DNA of 64,000 nt. Source: Skeletonema tropicum. Its lineage: Eukaryota > Bacillariophyta > Thalassiosirophyceae > Thalassiosirales > Thalassiosiraceae. The notes under the pieces are model-generated. The model ran no database searches and was not told the origin of the DNA. It was given only the letters and a program-made list of their open reading frames with translations. The position numbers and the translations under genes were made by a program. The stretch covers positions 186,001-250,000 of the forward strand of contig JAWZXG010000025.1 in NCBI GenBank assembly GCA_037178625.1. Reading direction: 5' to 3'. Of the stretch, positions 20,026 to 31,726 are shown in pieces (the first letter of the stretch is position 1; every line of letters starts with the position of its first letter).

Positions 20026-21693
20026 TCAATAGTCATCTCGACGGCGATAGCTACGGCTGCGTCGATGGTATTCAGGACTACGAGAGCGAGACCTAGAGCG
20101 AGAACGAGAGCGCTCACGTCGGTCATGCCTGTAATGATCACGACCACCACCACCAGAACGCATGTCTCTGAGTGCGGCTGCAATTTCGCTTTTGATGAGG
20201 TCCTTCACAGATCCTTCTTCTTTTTCGTGATCGCGTAGTTGACGGTTTTCACCATCACGCCTCTTCTTTTGACCATTGACTTCGTAGTTGCGGCATTTAT
20301 TCGTAGGATGGGTAAACCAAGCGTTGACTCCATTCTTCTGACAGTTGCCACACCCACCTTCTTTGGGATTTTCAGGCGTAGGTTTAGTACTTGGATTGCC
20401 ACCACCACCACCTCCACCGCCACCTCCACCGCCACCTCCACCATTCTTCTTCTGGTTTCTAGGGTTGGGGTTGGAAGCTCCGTTCTTGGTAGACTTATCC
20501 TTTTCATTTGAAGCGCGTTGGGTCTTCTGATGAGCCAAGATGGCGTCAATGCGAGCGACCAAAGGCTCCAGCTCTGTTTCAAGTGGACGATTTGGAGACG
20601 TCACTTGAAGAGAATCCCTAACCTCTCTGGGCATGCTGGCCAAGACAATCTTGCACAGCTCCACTTCGTTGTAGGGAACATTGGCACGTGGAATATCATC
20701 GTTGTCCGCGTACTGTTCATCATCTTTGTAGGTGGTAAGGAGACGTAGATATTGATTGATTGCTGTGATCATCCCTACCCAAGCCTTGCATGTGAATGCA
20801 CGATGGAATTTAATGTTGGATTCCAAGTAGCTTCTGGTTGCTTCCGCGAGGCCATAACCATGTTGCTCGACTAACAATAAATTAGCGCACTTGAGAATAT
20901 CCTTAAGAGTTTTCAAACGAGGCCCTGTTTCTGCTTGAGTGCAGAGCATCGCTTTACGACACATCAGGTAGTCTGATGTTTCGTCTTTGTCATCGAAGAC
21001 CGTCCCTGTGTAAGACATCAGAGGGATCATGATTTTGGAAGAGTCCATGGCGTCCTTGCAAAATGCATGGTTGACTGCCCTCCACTTCGTCACTTGGTGC
21101 GGCTCACCCTGATTGAAGTAGTTGTCGATGATGACAGCGAATTTCTTATCGAAATGACCCATGAGCTTTCCAAGCATACCTCCTGCACGTTCTGCATTAT
21201 CATTCAGAGCGTTCACATGATGGCTGATTTGCTTTTTATGCTGCGATAGTGTCTTTTTCAATTCGTCGATGTCCTTCTTAGCGAGAGGATCACCGGTGAT
21301 ACCGTTGAATTTGTTTGTGATGTCGGCTTCTAGCTCGGACGCTTTTTGTTGATGGGAGATGAGTTGAGTCATGAGCTTCTTCTCGTGGTCATCCCAACCA
21401 AGCTCGAAGATTAGACTTTCATATTCGATGAGTTTGAGTACCATGTAGGTATGTTGTCCAACCACATTGTGTGGAAGGGAATAGTACGTTACCGTAGTTT
21501 TGGCATGATTAGTTGATCCGCCATCGATAGTCCATTTCCGACCATTGGCAATCTTGGCAACTGGAAAGATGGGAAAGACGACTTTGTCTTTATCCTCGAT
21601 GTATCCACGAGTTACCTGAGATTCTTTTGGCCGTTTGTCCTCGGTGAGAGTGTTGTAGGCCAAGTAAATCGAAGCTAATTCATTTTGCGACAT
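20026..21693 (-). CDS. gag: Gag protein with polyglycine, zinc knuckle and RS tail
   Basis: 555 residues from ATG 21691-21693. The N-terminal half is the capsid-like helical part; near the C-terminus come a polyglycine run of about 15, a CX2C-X10-H-X4-C knuckle (CGNC...H...C), and an Arg/Ser dipeptide tail (RSRSRSRSRSRS). It would package element RNA. The stop TGA is in frame with the following protease ORF. Intact here; split by HelA copy H in retroelement 2 (49382-50200 plus 58051-58890). Confidence 0.85.
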   Translation of the reverse strand: MSQNELASIYLAYNTLTEDKRPKESQVTRGYIEDKDKVVFPIFPVAKIANGRKWTIDGGSTNHAKTTVTYYSLPHNVVGQHTYMVLKLIEYESLIFELGWDDHEKKLMTQLISHQQKASELEADITNKFNGITGDPLAKKDIDELKKTLSQHKKQISHHVNALNDNAERAGGMLGKLMGHFDKKFAVIIDNYFNQGEPHQVTKWRAVNHAFCKDAMDSSKIMIPLMSYTGTVFDDKDETSDYLMCRKAMLCTQAETGPRLKTLKDILKCANLLLVEQHGYGLAEATRSYLESNIKFHRAFTCKAWVGMITAINQYLRLLTTYKDDEQYADNDDIPRANVPYNEVELCKIVLASMPREVRDSLQVTSPNRPLETELEPLVARIDAILAHQKTQRASNEKDKSTKNGASNPNPRNQKKNGGGGGGGGGGGGGGGNPSTKPTPENPKEGGCGNCQKNGVNAWFTHPTNKCRNYEVNGQKKRRDGENRQLRDHEKEEGSVKDLIKSEIAAALRDMRSGGGGRDHYRHDRRERSRSRSRSRSRSPEYHRRSRSYRRRDDY

Positions 21694-21807
21694 GATAATG
21701 ATCAGTCCTTCTGATATTTCACCAGGATGGAAGATTCTTCTCGTTTCGAGGTATCTGGTAGCTTTCTGCGGTGCTTGTCGACGAGAGCACTTGTTATTTT
21801 AAAATAA

Positions 21808-22147
21808 TGACACAGGCTAATAGATGTGTAATGACAACGACGATGAATACAGTATTAATTTACGTATTTGGAGTAGTTGTGTGCTCTTCGAAGGAGAGAG
21901 CTGCTGCTAGCGGTAGAGTTGCTCGTGTAAGCCGAGTGACTCGGAATGCTATTGGACAGAAATCATACTAATTCCAAGACGTAGGCTGTTAGTAAGATTC
22001 TCTAAGCTGACTGCTTCAATGTAGTCAGAATCCAGAGCGGCATGCGTCAGGCATGGAGATCCCGATAAGCGATAGCTTAGCGAGCACGTATCCGTATGGT
22101 CACAGATACATACGTACCTAAAGGTAGTATGCTACTTGACTATTACA
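21808..22147 (-). repeat. 5' LTR of retroelement 1
   Basis: 340 bp, TGTAATAGTC...GTGTCA on the minus strand, matching the LTRs at 25672-26011 and 48583-49265. Followed directly by the near-palindrome TTATTTTAAAATAA instead of a recognisable TGG-type tRNA primer site. Confidence 0.85.
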
Positions 22148-22692
22148 GTGGTAACGCATGAATTAGCTCCTAGCAAGGGCTTTAGCTGGGGTCAGGGTTT
22201 GACACCATCTGTCAGATTTCCAGTCGTCAGATTCTACTTTTATTCCATTACGGAATCGAGTGAGCCAACTGCTGCCTTCGCACCTACGACATCCCTACTC
22301 CCATTGATTTGAGGACCCCGTGTGTGTGACTCCGAGTTGCACCCTGTAAGCGATCTATTGGACAAAGTGAGTACATGACCGTGGCAAAGCAGTGAAGTGT
22401 GTAAATCAGCTCAAGACTATCTCAATTTCTACCGAAGAGCTTCGGTGAGATTTGTTCGGAAATTCCCCAACCTGATTCCGTGTTGGAAATAAGGAATATA
22501 GATTCCAGTACTCACTATTAGCGCGGTGAGGCAGAATCTGCAGCGTGAACTGCGGGTGACTCCGTGTTGCCCTAAGCACATCAGCAAGTGCAACCCTGTA
22601 ATTTCCTAATAATAGAGTATTGAACGGTTGATAAATACTTATTGGGCATATCAAAAATTTATTACAGTTTTATTTTGGCGCAGTTTTGAATC
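22148..22692. other. Leader region upstream of the interrupted gag-like frame
   Basis: 545 bp without a trusted gene. It contains GGTTTGACACCATCTGTCAG near 22195-22214 and, before the ATG at 22693, TTACAG-TTTTATTTTGGCGCAG. This could be the LTR and primer region of an older retroelement, but no second LTR is in the window. Confidence 0.3.
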
Positions 22693-23070
22693 ATGAGGAA
22701 AGCAATCCATGAAAAGTTACTAAAGCATCTCTTTTGTGATGAGTTAGATGACGATGGATTTGTAGCAGACGCTATCGCTGATCGTAGTATAAACAGGGGC
22801 GCGCAGAATGGTGCGATAGTGGTGGCGTGCAGCGGTGTATGTGGCGGGTTCAGCGCGGGCCCTCGGGGCCTGTAAAGTATTGTGTCGTCATCTTGCTGTT
22901 GGCCATTTGCTGTGTGGCTTGTCAGTAGTCTTTATACAACGGAATTCGGCTATAAAGTTGCTCTGCAATGACGTTGGCCTTAATTGGTATAATTGTGCTG
23001 TGCACAATTTTACCAATTAGTCTCTTTACAATAGAATACGGCTATAAAGTTGCTCTGCAATGACGTTGTC

Positions 23071-23407
23071 AATCTTTATCAATGTGAAAAGAAATGTCTT
23101 GAATGCAATAAGCCACGAAGTCCTTATTACAAGCTAGGAGTTTTTCCAGATGATGGTAGTAAGCAATATAACCGAACTCTTTATGATTCATTAATTACGA
23201 GTTTCGGTGGAGCTTAGCCACCTTCATCAGCGGTTCTAATTGCGTGGAGACAGGCCACAAAAAATTTGAATCAAAAGGTCTCAAGAATGAGAAAAGGCGT
23301 GGTAGCTGTCATTGTTCTAACGGTCGTAAGTTTTGTTGGCGTTTCGTGGGCGTGGGCCAGCGTACAAGGCATATCTTTTCCATCGGGGAGATCCAAAGTA
23401 GCGAGCA
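23071..23407 (+). other. Foreign ~337-bp segment replacing the left gene block
   Basis: Absent from copy B, present in C and, equivalently, D (33224-33560), E (39027-39363), F (43173-43509), I (about 51263-51595) and reversed in H and J. It replaces about 6 kb (8563-14560 of B). One frame, entering from the left repeat, reads about 45 codons with CEKKCLEC, a zinc-ribbon-like Cys pattern, and stops at TAG. A second frame (ATG 23287) encodes a Lys/Arg start and a long hydrophobic stretch ending WAWA, like a signal peptide. Looks like pieces of other genes captured as filler. Confidence 0.55.
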
Positions 23408-25671
23408 AATTACTTCCGGAACTTCAACTTGAAGTATTGGGATTTTCCCCCCTCCTATCCCCGCTGAAATGCCCATTTTGATTGTCATTTAGATGCTATA
23501 TCTTATGATTTAGATCTAAAAATCGCTTGATTTGTGCTAAAAAGGACTTTTCCAGGCTAATTAAGTCAGATTGTCGATGAGCTTCTTCGTTCTTTCCGGT
23601 GTGCATCCCCGTCACCCTCTATTTTCTTAATTTTTTCTCTGAGTGACGTGGTAAACTTCGTTACTTAAGGAATTAGTACACTTGATTCCAATCGTCTTAC
23701 GTCACAAAGTACCAGAAGTCAGGTGTTGGCAAAATCCAATGAACAAAAAAGTATTTAAGTTCATGCAGCAAGTACTCAGGTCGACATTGGCTCAATTACA
23801 TTATCTGCCGAGTCGTCTATTGATGCAAGTCTAAATAGACGCCGACGTTGGTTGCCGACGTGTTTGCATTTGAATAACTGCCGATCTTTGGCCACGTACT
23901 GATCAATACGTCAGTTCTTAACTCCACGTCGACGTCTTGTGTTGAGCTGAATCTTTTTGTCGACGTGTTGTCGATGTGTTGAACCACAAGATCTTGTGTT
24001 GCCGACGTAGCTTACGAAGGAACTCGTTTACTTCATGACGTGGTTGGTTATTGATTGCATTGTTCTCTGCTGATTATTGCGCTGGTGCGTTGGCGGCGGT
24101 TATGTAGGCAGTTTGTACGTTGTCGAGCCGTTCAACAGCTCTCATAAATTATGCATTGCATCATTTACATCATCACATTTCTACATTGTCCGAATAAATA
24201 ATGAAGTTTGGCAACACAAATCCAGTTATATCCACCGTTGGTAGTAATGGTAAGGGCTTCCGTGCCGTGCGGAATCGGAGCAATGTCGATGCACGTCTTA
24301 CTTCGTCAGGGGTCAAGACTGCCGCTAAACCGTCGGCTCCTGTCATTGCATTGAGCGTAACAGACATCAATTGGCGTTTGGTGCGTACCGACGATCGTAT
24401 CTTCTTGCTGCTAGCGTCTGTTGCATTAGGCGATGGGTTTGACGTTGCCAAGTTGGAGAAGGAACAACTGCTCTTTTCTGCTCTTTCCGACTTCTCAAGT
24501 ACATCCTGAATGAACTGTCTGAACATTACCCGAATGTCCCAGTTGGTAAGACTGATTCTACTGACAAAGATGATCTGGTGTCTGCAGCGGTCAACTTCTT
24601 AATGTTTGCCGCTATTGCTCAGAAAGGAGGTACAAGCCAAGCGCCGTACACTTCAAATTGTGAGCATTTTTGGTAAGAGAGAAGGTTAACCTTCGTGTGG
24701 TTCAATGATTTTGGTATTTTTGTTCATTGTACCGTTTTACAAATTCTGTCTTTCCTTTTTACTTACAAGTTTTTTTTTCAACCTTCAACTTCACACCAGT
24801 GATGAGAACGGGAAACTTGTACTTGAAGACAAAACTCATTCGGGCTCCCGTGATCAGCCTGTTCAAGATGATGATGAACCGGATTTGTCCGAGAAAGGTG
24901 CTGTCACGAAAAAGTCTAAACTGGTACCTGTCGGAGAGAAGGCCTCTCCTGATTCAACTATCATGTGAGTTTATTTTGTGTGCATGTGCACTGCCGCACT
25001 AAGTATCGCTTGCTTATTGAATCATTTTAGTATAATCGATCACTGAACAATTTTACCTAATAAACAAATGCAACTGCCTACATAGACATGCTGATCAAAA
25101 CACACGAACGACTGAAAGTACCAATAGCTAGGCTCAGGTGTCAATTCAGCAGCAGGATGGCGGGCAATAACACAGCATACCAGTCGCACTTTTACGGCAG
25201 GAGGCTATTCTACACCCTACACCTTTGATGTGTGCGTAGGTGCACATGTTTGCTTGGAGTCAGCCAACATCGATCCCAACTCAGGATTGTACGTCTCAGC
25301 TATTGGGGTAGTAGTCGAGATCGTTTACGATAAGGATCGCTCCGTTGGACCAAACGGTAAAGGTGAGGTTAGCCTACCGAAGTACATTGTTGTGGATTTC
25401 CCTACATACAAACCACCACCAGGCGAGGACCCATGGGACAAGAACAACCCAACGGTGAGTAAAAGTTGACACACGAAAGACACAAGACAATTGCCACTCT
25501 CTGCGAAAACACTACTAACTCATTTCATACTGATACAAATGCATCCTACCCCAACTTATTGCGCACAGCACGTGCCAATCCCACCCTACGAGCAGATTTG
25601 CAACAGGGGATGCTGCACCGCATTATTCATGCCATTGCAAATTGCCTACGCCATCACCATCCACCGCTGTC

Positions 25672-27072
25672 TGTAATAGTCAAGTAGCATACTACCTTTA
25701 GGTATGTATGTATCTGTGACCATACGGATACGTGCTCGCTAAGCTATCGCTTATCGAGATCTCCATGCCTGACGCATGCCGCTCTGGATTCTGACTACGT
25801 GGAAGCAGTCAGCTTAGAGAATCTTACTAACAGCCTACATCTTGGAATTAGTACGATTTCTATCCAATAGCATTCCGAGTCACTCGGCTTACACGAGTAA
25901 CTCTACCGCTAGCAGCAGCTCTCTCCTTCGAAGAGCTCACAACTACTCCAAATACGTAAATTAATACTGTATTCATCGTCGTTGTCATTACACATCTATT
26001 AGCCTGTGTCATTATTTTAAAATAACAAGTGCTCTCGTCGACAAGCACTGCAGAAAGCTACCAGATACCTCGAAACGAGAAGAATTTTCCATCCTGGTGA
26101 AATATCAGAAGGACTGATCATTATCATGTCGCAAAATGAATTAGCATCGATTTACTTGGCCTACAACACTCTCACCGAGGACAAACGGCCAAAAGAATCT
26201 CAGGTAACTCGTGGATACATCGAGGATAAAGACAAAGTCGTCTTTCCCATCTTTCCAGTTGCCAAGATTGCCAATGGTCGGAAATGGACTATCGATGGCG
26301 GATCAACTAATCATGCCAAAACTACGGTAACGTACTATTCCCTTCCACATAATGTTGGACAACACACCTACATGGTACTCAAACTCATCGAATATGAAAG
26401 TCTAATCTTCGAGCTTGGTTGGGACGACCACGAGAAGAAGCTCATGACTCAACTCATCTACAACCAACAAAAAGCGTCCGAGCTAGAAGCCGACATCGCA
26501 AACAAATTCAACGGTATCACCGGTGATCCTCTCGCTAAGAAGGACATCGACGAATTGAAAAAGACACTATCGCAGCATAAAAAGCAAATCAGCCATCATG
26601 TGAACGCTCTGAATGATAATGCAGAACGTGCAGGAGGTATGCTTGCTGGAAAGCTCATGGGTCATTTCGATAAGAAATTTGCTGTCATCATCGACAACTA
26701 CTTCAATCAGGGTGCGCCGCACCAAGTGACGAAGTGGAGGGCAGTCAACCATGCATTTTGCAAGGACGCCATGGACTCTTCCAAAATCATGATCCCTCTG
26801 ATGTCTTACACAGGGACGGTCTTCGATGACAAAGACGAAACATCAGACTACTTGATGTGTCGTAAAGCGATGCTCTGCACTCAAACAGAAACAGGGCCTC
26901 GTTTGAAAACTCTTAAGGATATTCTCAAGTGCGCTAATTTATTGTTAGTCGAGCAACATGGTTACGGCCTCGCGGAAGCAACCAGAAGCTACTTGGAATC
27001 CAACATTAAATTCCATCGTGCATTCACATGCAAGGAGTGGGTAGGGATGATCACAGCAATCAATCAATATCA
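25672..27072 (+). mobile_element. Truncated Ty3-type retroelement 3 with 5-bp target duplication
   Basis: LTR 25672-26011, leader, and gag from 26126 up to about 27070 (first 314 residues), then directly helicase sequence again. The 5-bp CTGTC precedes the LTR (25667-25671) and follows the insert (27073-27077), and the insert ends in CA. It has no pol and no 3' LTR. Confidence 0.8.
26126..27070 (+). pseudogene. gag: gag, truncated (retroelement 3)
   Basis: About 314 residues matching the N-terminal part of the 555-residue gag at 20026-21693, with small in-frame differences; ends at the insertion border after ITAINQY. Zinc knuckle and RS tail missing. Confidence 0.85.
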
Positions 27073-28726
27073 CTGTCAAGGACTCAAAGCTGGATTCGAC
27101 AAAGGAGACCGCTGGAACCGCATGATAATAGATCCAGCAGATGAGTTGTGGGAGATTAGCAAGTTTCTTGGAACAATGTACGTGGCTACCAGCAGAGGCA
27201 AAACACTTGGCTCCAAAGATCAAGCATACCCGTCGGACAGTGCCATATACTGGACCGGAAGCAACATTTCAACGAACCGATTAAAAAATTGCTAGAGAAA
27301 GCAAAATGGCCAGTTCTGCGAATCGTACAAGAAGCGAGCAAATTGGGTGAAATACTTGGAGGGGAAGGCAGAAGAGTCGAAGACGAGGTATAGCAAGAGA
27401 AAGTTGGAAGAAATCACAGAAACATCGTACGCAGCAGCAATCAAGGGCAATTTCATCAAAGACAGGACAGACCTGACAACCAGGATTACCAACATCATAA
27501 CCAACCCGAACAAGAAGTGGAAAGAAGCGAAGAAGGATCATGAAATCCCAAGTGATTACTTCGCAGGATCTTCATCTGGTGATTAGTAAAATTGATCACT
27601 GCACAGTTTTACAAAACAGACACTTTCTCACCACAAAGAATACAACAACTCAATTAAGCGTCTGCATCTGGTGATCAGTAAAACATCTGCAAGCGCACGA
27701 TTCGATATATCAAGCACAGTTTTACAAAAAGACATTTTCTCGCGACGAAGAAAGACAAAAACTAAATCGACTAACGCCTGTGCAAAACCTGTATTTCTTT
27801 CTCGTACAGACCAATTTAGATGCTCAAAAAGCGGCTTTAGTAGTACAGTCAATTTCTTGCTTTCAACAGGTACTTCTCGCTTTCTACGTAGGAACACATA
27901 CAGATTCTACGCCGGTAGTCTCTACCGAGGACTCTACGTGTCATCCAGGTAAACCTTCTCACTAAAAAGCACATATACTGATTCCTCCCTTAAACCCTGT
28001 AGAAAATTTTGGCTGAATAATTCTGAATTTCCTACCTGTAATAGAAGGGCACCTGCGGCCCCCTATTACGCTGCTCTGCGCTCCATGAACGGGGGCCCCG
28101 AGGGCCGATAAATACGTCCAGAGATTTTCTAGATAAAATTGATGATTTAAACGAGGTAAACAGCGTGAAGAACCGGAGTGGGAAGATGATTCAAATGGAT
28201 CCAACGCTAAGACACATCCTGCACCAGTGGTTGAACAACAATACTATCGTGCATGAGCACTTGGATTCCAAAGGCATCACAACCTTGGGGCAGTTCAAGC
28301 AGTTGATCAGCGATCCCAACATGGTGAATTTGATCAAAGACAAAACAGGAGCAAGTATTTCGGATGAACTTAGGGAGAGGTTGAGCGAAGTCCTATCCTA
28401 CATGAATCAGCTCCAGATGTTGCATGGACCCATCTCCAAGGTTGGTGTTTACGACTTCATGCAGAAAACCAGCGATGACTTCGATCAGTGGTTCGACGCA
28501 GCTGTCCCTTTCGTTACCTACGACGAGGCCAAGGCCAAACTTCACCAACGTAGGCTTATTCAAATTCAGCAACATACGGGATATTTTGGGCAATATCATT
28601 CCTACTCTTTGGATGATGATCTGGATGATGATGATGACGTTCCAGGGGTGGAATGAAATGGTGCGCGCGGCGATTTGTGACTGCATGTTGTGTGTGGTGT
28701 GTAGTGCGGCGCGGGCCCTCGGGGCC

Positions 28727-30125
28727 TGTTTTTTTTTTGCAATGTACCCGTCTATAAATTTGCTCTGCAATGCTTGTTTTTGTAACATAAATGTGTCATG
28801 ATGTCAAAATTATTCTGTGGATTTCGTGTTGGATTTTTTTTTGCAATGTATCCGTCTATAAAGTTGCTCTGCAATGCTTGTTTAATAACATTCTTATAAC
28901 AGAAACGTTTTATAGTACATACTCACTTACTTACTTAGAGCCGTTCCAAGCAAAATTGCATCGTAGATGCATAAGATTTTGATAGCAGCTAACAAAAAAG
29001 TGCAGCGCGCTGTCCGAGCAACCTGGAGCGCAACTGCATGCATGCATGTTTTTTCGTTCGACAGTCAGTATCTAACATGATAGCCGCTACTCTCATAGCC
29101 ACCACGTTGCACAAACCCTACCAATAGTAATATCCAGTGACAACACCCTTTGCAACTATTCAGCCGCAGGGTTTTATTATTACAACTGTCTACACCGCAT
29201 AAATAAATGACTAATACATGCTACATAAATGTCATTTCTGTCTATGATGTTGCTATTTTTATCCAGCCTATTGCAATATTATGGACAATAAATAGCCGAC
29301 ACTTCTTATATATAATAATGTTGATGAGTTGCGGTCTTTAGAGCCGCTCGATCCGCCGTCTACAGGCTTATTGTTGTGTTAGAGTGTCAAATTATTTATG
29401 CAATTTTGTGCACATCTTGTGTCCTTGGTATTTTGGAGGTGTGGGGGGGCTTTAATGGTCATTCCGAGCAACCAGAATCTCACTTCATATTACCATCGGC
29501 GATGGGTAGCGGAGGGGTAGTGCCTATAGATGTTTATCATCTTCGATGGGTGCAGGGAAGGTGGTTGTTTTCATTTCAAATCTCAATGAAGTGGATTGCA
29601 ATGATATTATCTCCACCCCTACAGCAGCCGAAACGCCACACTGCTGCGAAAAAATCGCCATAATGTCGTTTAAGGGATGGGCCATCGATACCTTATGAAA
29701 TATACTCATGGACTGAGATAGGCGGCCATACTAGGGGTGCCATTGTAGGCCATTGTGGTGGCATCTTTTTCTCTTTTTCTGCACGATCATCGATCATGCA
29801 AAAACCGAGTTACCGATCGCGTTTGACAGTACTTTATATCGATCGCGTTTTACATATTCTCAAATATATGACGTCACTTGTTCCTCTCCTAACTTCAACG
29901 TGTCAGCTTCTCTGCTGGCAGGAAGAACATGTCGCCATCCGTGACTTTTCCGCGCAGCCACTCATCGACTATCATGCTACGGAACACCACATGCAATTAG
30001 AAGAGTGCATAAATAATAATGAGTGGCTTGCGTATGACATTCCTCGCACGCAAATCAATATCTTAAATATGTGACCATTACGGACCGGCATAACCAAACC
30101 ACGAACAAAATTGACCGTATAAAAT
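28727..30125. other. Element G left subterminal and non-coding region
   Basis: Two direct repeats containing GTCTATAAA-x-TTGCTCTGCAATGC near 28745-28780 and 28852-28885, then AT-rich sequence with short hairpins (for example GCATCGTAGATGC near 28959). No coding sequence I can support. Confidence 0.5.
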
Positions 30126-30419
30126 ATGCACACTTCAAGAGAGAAAGCGCAGCAACAGCAACCATCCTCTTCCGACGTGAACAGCAAGAGCGCTCGGAAG
30201 GGTGTTAGATGCTCATTTCTGTCTATTCGTCAAATAATATACAACGTCCAATGGCCGAAAGTGCGTGTAGGCGATCATATCTTCCGCGAAATAGTAGAAT
30301 TACAATCATCGCGCAATCCATGCTTCGAACACTCTACTGATCCACATACTCTTCTGAGGCTTGTTCTTTCCTCTTGCAATATGCGTGAACTAAAACATGT
30401 ATTGTCTGAGCTAGGATAG
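30126..30419 (+). pseudogene. Diverged copy of MBD-gene exon 1 in element G
   Basis: 97 codons, ATG 30126 to TAG 30417-30419. Its C-terminal half aligns by eye with the C-terminal part of MBD exon 1: LRLVLSSCNMRELKHVLSEL against LFSALSVFEVGSIKYILNEL, with a matching upstream V-x-W-x-x-V-R-x-x-D-x-I-F stretch. It stops where exon 1 of HelA continues, and no intron donor or MBD follows, so it is probably a remnant. Confidence 0.4.
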
Positions 30420-31726
30420 GGGGGTGCACGCCCCTGATATTCAAATTTCAAACCTCTTATATTCCATCAAATATTGATCAAATACCTTTATCTATACCCC
30501 CAATAGAAATCCCCAAAGTTTGGTGGTGTTATATCTTTGTCTTGTGTGGATATCAGCCTCCATATAGGGGCACTTTTGGCCATCGTGGGAATGGATTTGG
30601 AGGCGAGTCGAGTCAAATATGGCGCCAACTTGTTAGCGAAACTGTAGGAATTAGTACATATCGCCAAACACCATCTAATCTTTTAGAACAACATGCCCAC
30701 CATGGCGGATTTGACGGTATAGACCTCCTAAACAGCAGTATACGTAAATCCATCAATAATAGAGACACTCATATCATCCTATATGGTATGGTTGGTCATT
30801 TTGTGCTTTTATCAGCAGCTCCAACCTGTTTGTCTTCCGATCACATATCAAAAATAGACATTTTGAGCCGCTCGACTTCCGCCCAGATAGTGAATAATCG
30901 ATATCACGACCTGTTTCAAGAATTTAAGCACCTAACCAGTGGTTCTATTCCTTTGTATAACCATTTGGATGAATTTGGGCGACTCTTTTGGTGGGTTTGG
31001 ACAAAGACAGCCGAGTTTTATTGTGTCACCGGTGCCGATCTCCTCGACCGTCGACAACTCAATTTTGGCATCATATTCTACAATATCATAAGTACCTCAG
31101 CATTTACAACCCAAAAAACACCACGATATTGTTTCAACTATATTGTAGCAACGTTTGCGCATCATGGTATTGCTGTGGGTTACTGGTTCTATCTAATATA
31201 TACTCATGTGTGGTGAAATTTGAGCCATCAAAATTATTGATTTTTAGCGTTTTGGGCATATAGCGTCCACTTTACGACTTATTCAACCCTGAATGCTGAG
31301 CAACATCGACGATAGTAACTAATAGAAGGGTGCTGTATGGTTGAATGGGGTCTGCAGCCATCGTATTATCCTACATTGGCATCGTATGGCTCCATGCGTT
31401 GAGTCGAGAATCATGTTCTGTGGCAGGCTTAGATTACACATATCATATCATGTTCTGTTACATATAGCATATAAAGATGACCTGCTCTAGTCAGACTATA
31501 TTGGATGGTGTTGTTTATATTTAAATGCTGTGAATGAGCTCCACTTTCATAAAACGAAAAAAGGCGCAGTGATTTTGTTGTATAATTATATGTCGTCCTA
31601 ACAGTAGAGCGAGATGATTGAGCGGTTATCGTCGTTTGTATCGGACACTGATCGACTGGAACATCCAACATGATCAATATCATCGATTGGTGCTGTTGTA
31701 GTAGATCGCCCCTGCTCCTTCCACAT
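30420..31726. other. Element G interior with no confident gene
   Basis: AT-rich. One open frame (about 30542-31216, +) is fairly long, but it has no upstream ATG near its start, no recognised motif and no counterpart elsewhere in the window; I do not call it a gene. Confidence 0.35.

Larger units (their letters stand above)
6905..22147 (-). mobile_element. Ty3/gypsy-type retroelement 1, split by HelA copy B
   Basis: Reads leftward: 5' LTR 21808-22147, gag 20026-21693, protease 19325-20004, then HelA copy B (8280-19324), then RT-RNase H to about 6905 where it is truncated against the Harbinger fragment. Removing copy B joins ...CTCTA to TCAGTC and restores a continuous protease-RT frame. Integrase and 3' LTR are absent. 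Confidence 0.85.
24201..27584 (+). pseudogene. MBD exons 1-2 and helicase 3' region (copy C), broken
   Basis: MBD exon 1 has a ~20-bp deletion near 24488 that shifts frame. Exon 2 is at 24814-24978-equivalent positions, then a deletion joins intron 2 to helicase sequence at about 25085. The helicase part has a 7-bp duplication (CTACACC near 25212), an inserted retroelement at 25672-27072 and an in-frame TAG (AAG to TAG) near 27292. Confidence 0.8.
22790..28108 (+). mobile_element. HelA copy C: deletion derivative with nested retroelement
   Basis: Left end TAAACAGG at 22790, right end GGGCCGA at 28108. Flanks GTAGTA and TAAATA join in frame. Contents: left terminus, captured segment 23071-23407, promoter, MBD exons 1-2, helicase 3' region interrupted by a retroelement (25672-27072). 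Its right end is diverged from copies D-J, making it a distinct lineage. Confidence 0.88.
22693..28653 (+). pseudogene. Interrupted gag-like ORF, segments 1 and 2
   Basis: Segments 22693-22789 and 28109-28653 (segment 3 is 48448-48582). Removing HelA C and element G gives a continuous reading frame of about 259 codons, ending only where a retroelement LTR begins at 48583. Segment 2 ends with an Asp-rich tract. Composition and the phrase DFMQKTSDDFDQW recall the capsid-like region of diatom Copia-type gag proteins; this is a weak family call. The frame was intact when three separate elements inserted. The TGA at 28654-28656 belongs to element G, not to this gene. Confidence 0.6.

Noticed and set aside
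30542..31216. 224-codon frame in element G as a gene
   Set aside because: No proper start, no motif, AT-rich context and no second copy to test it.
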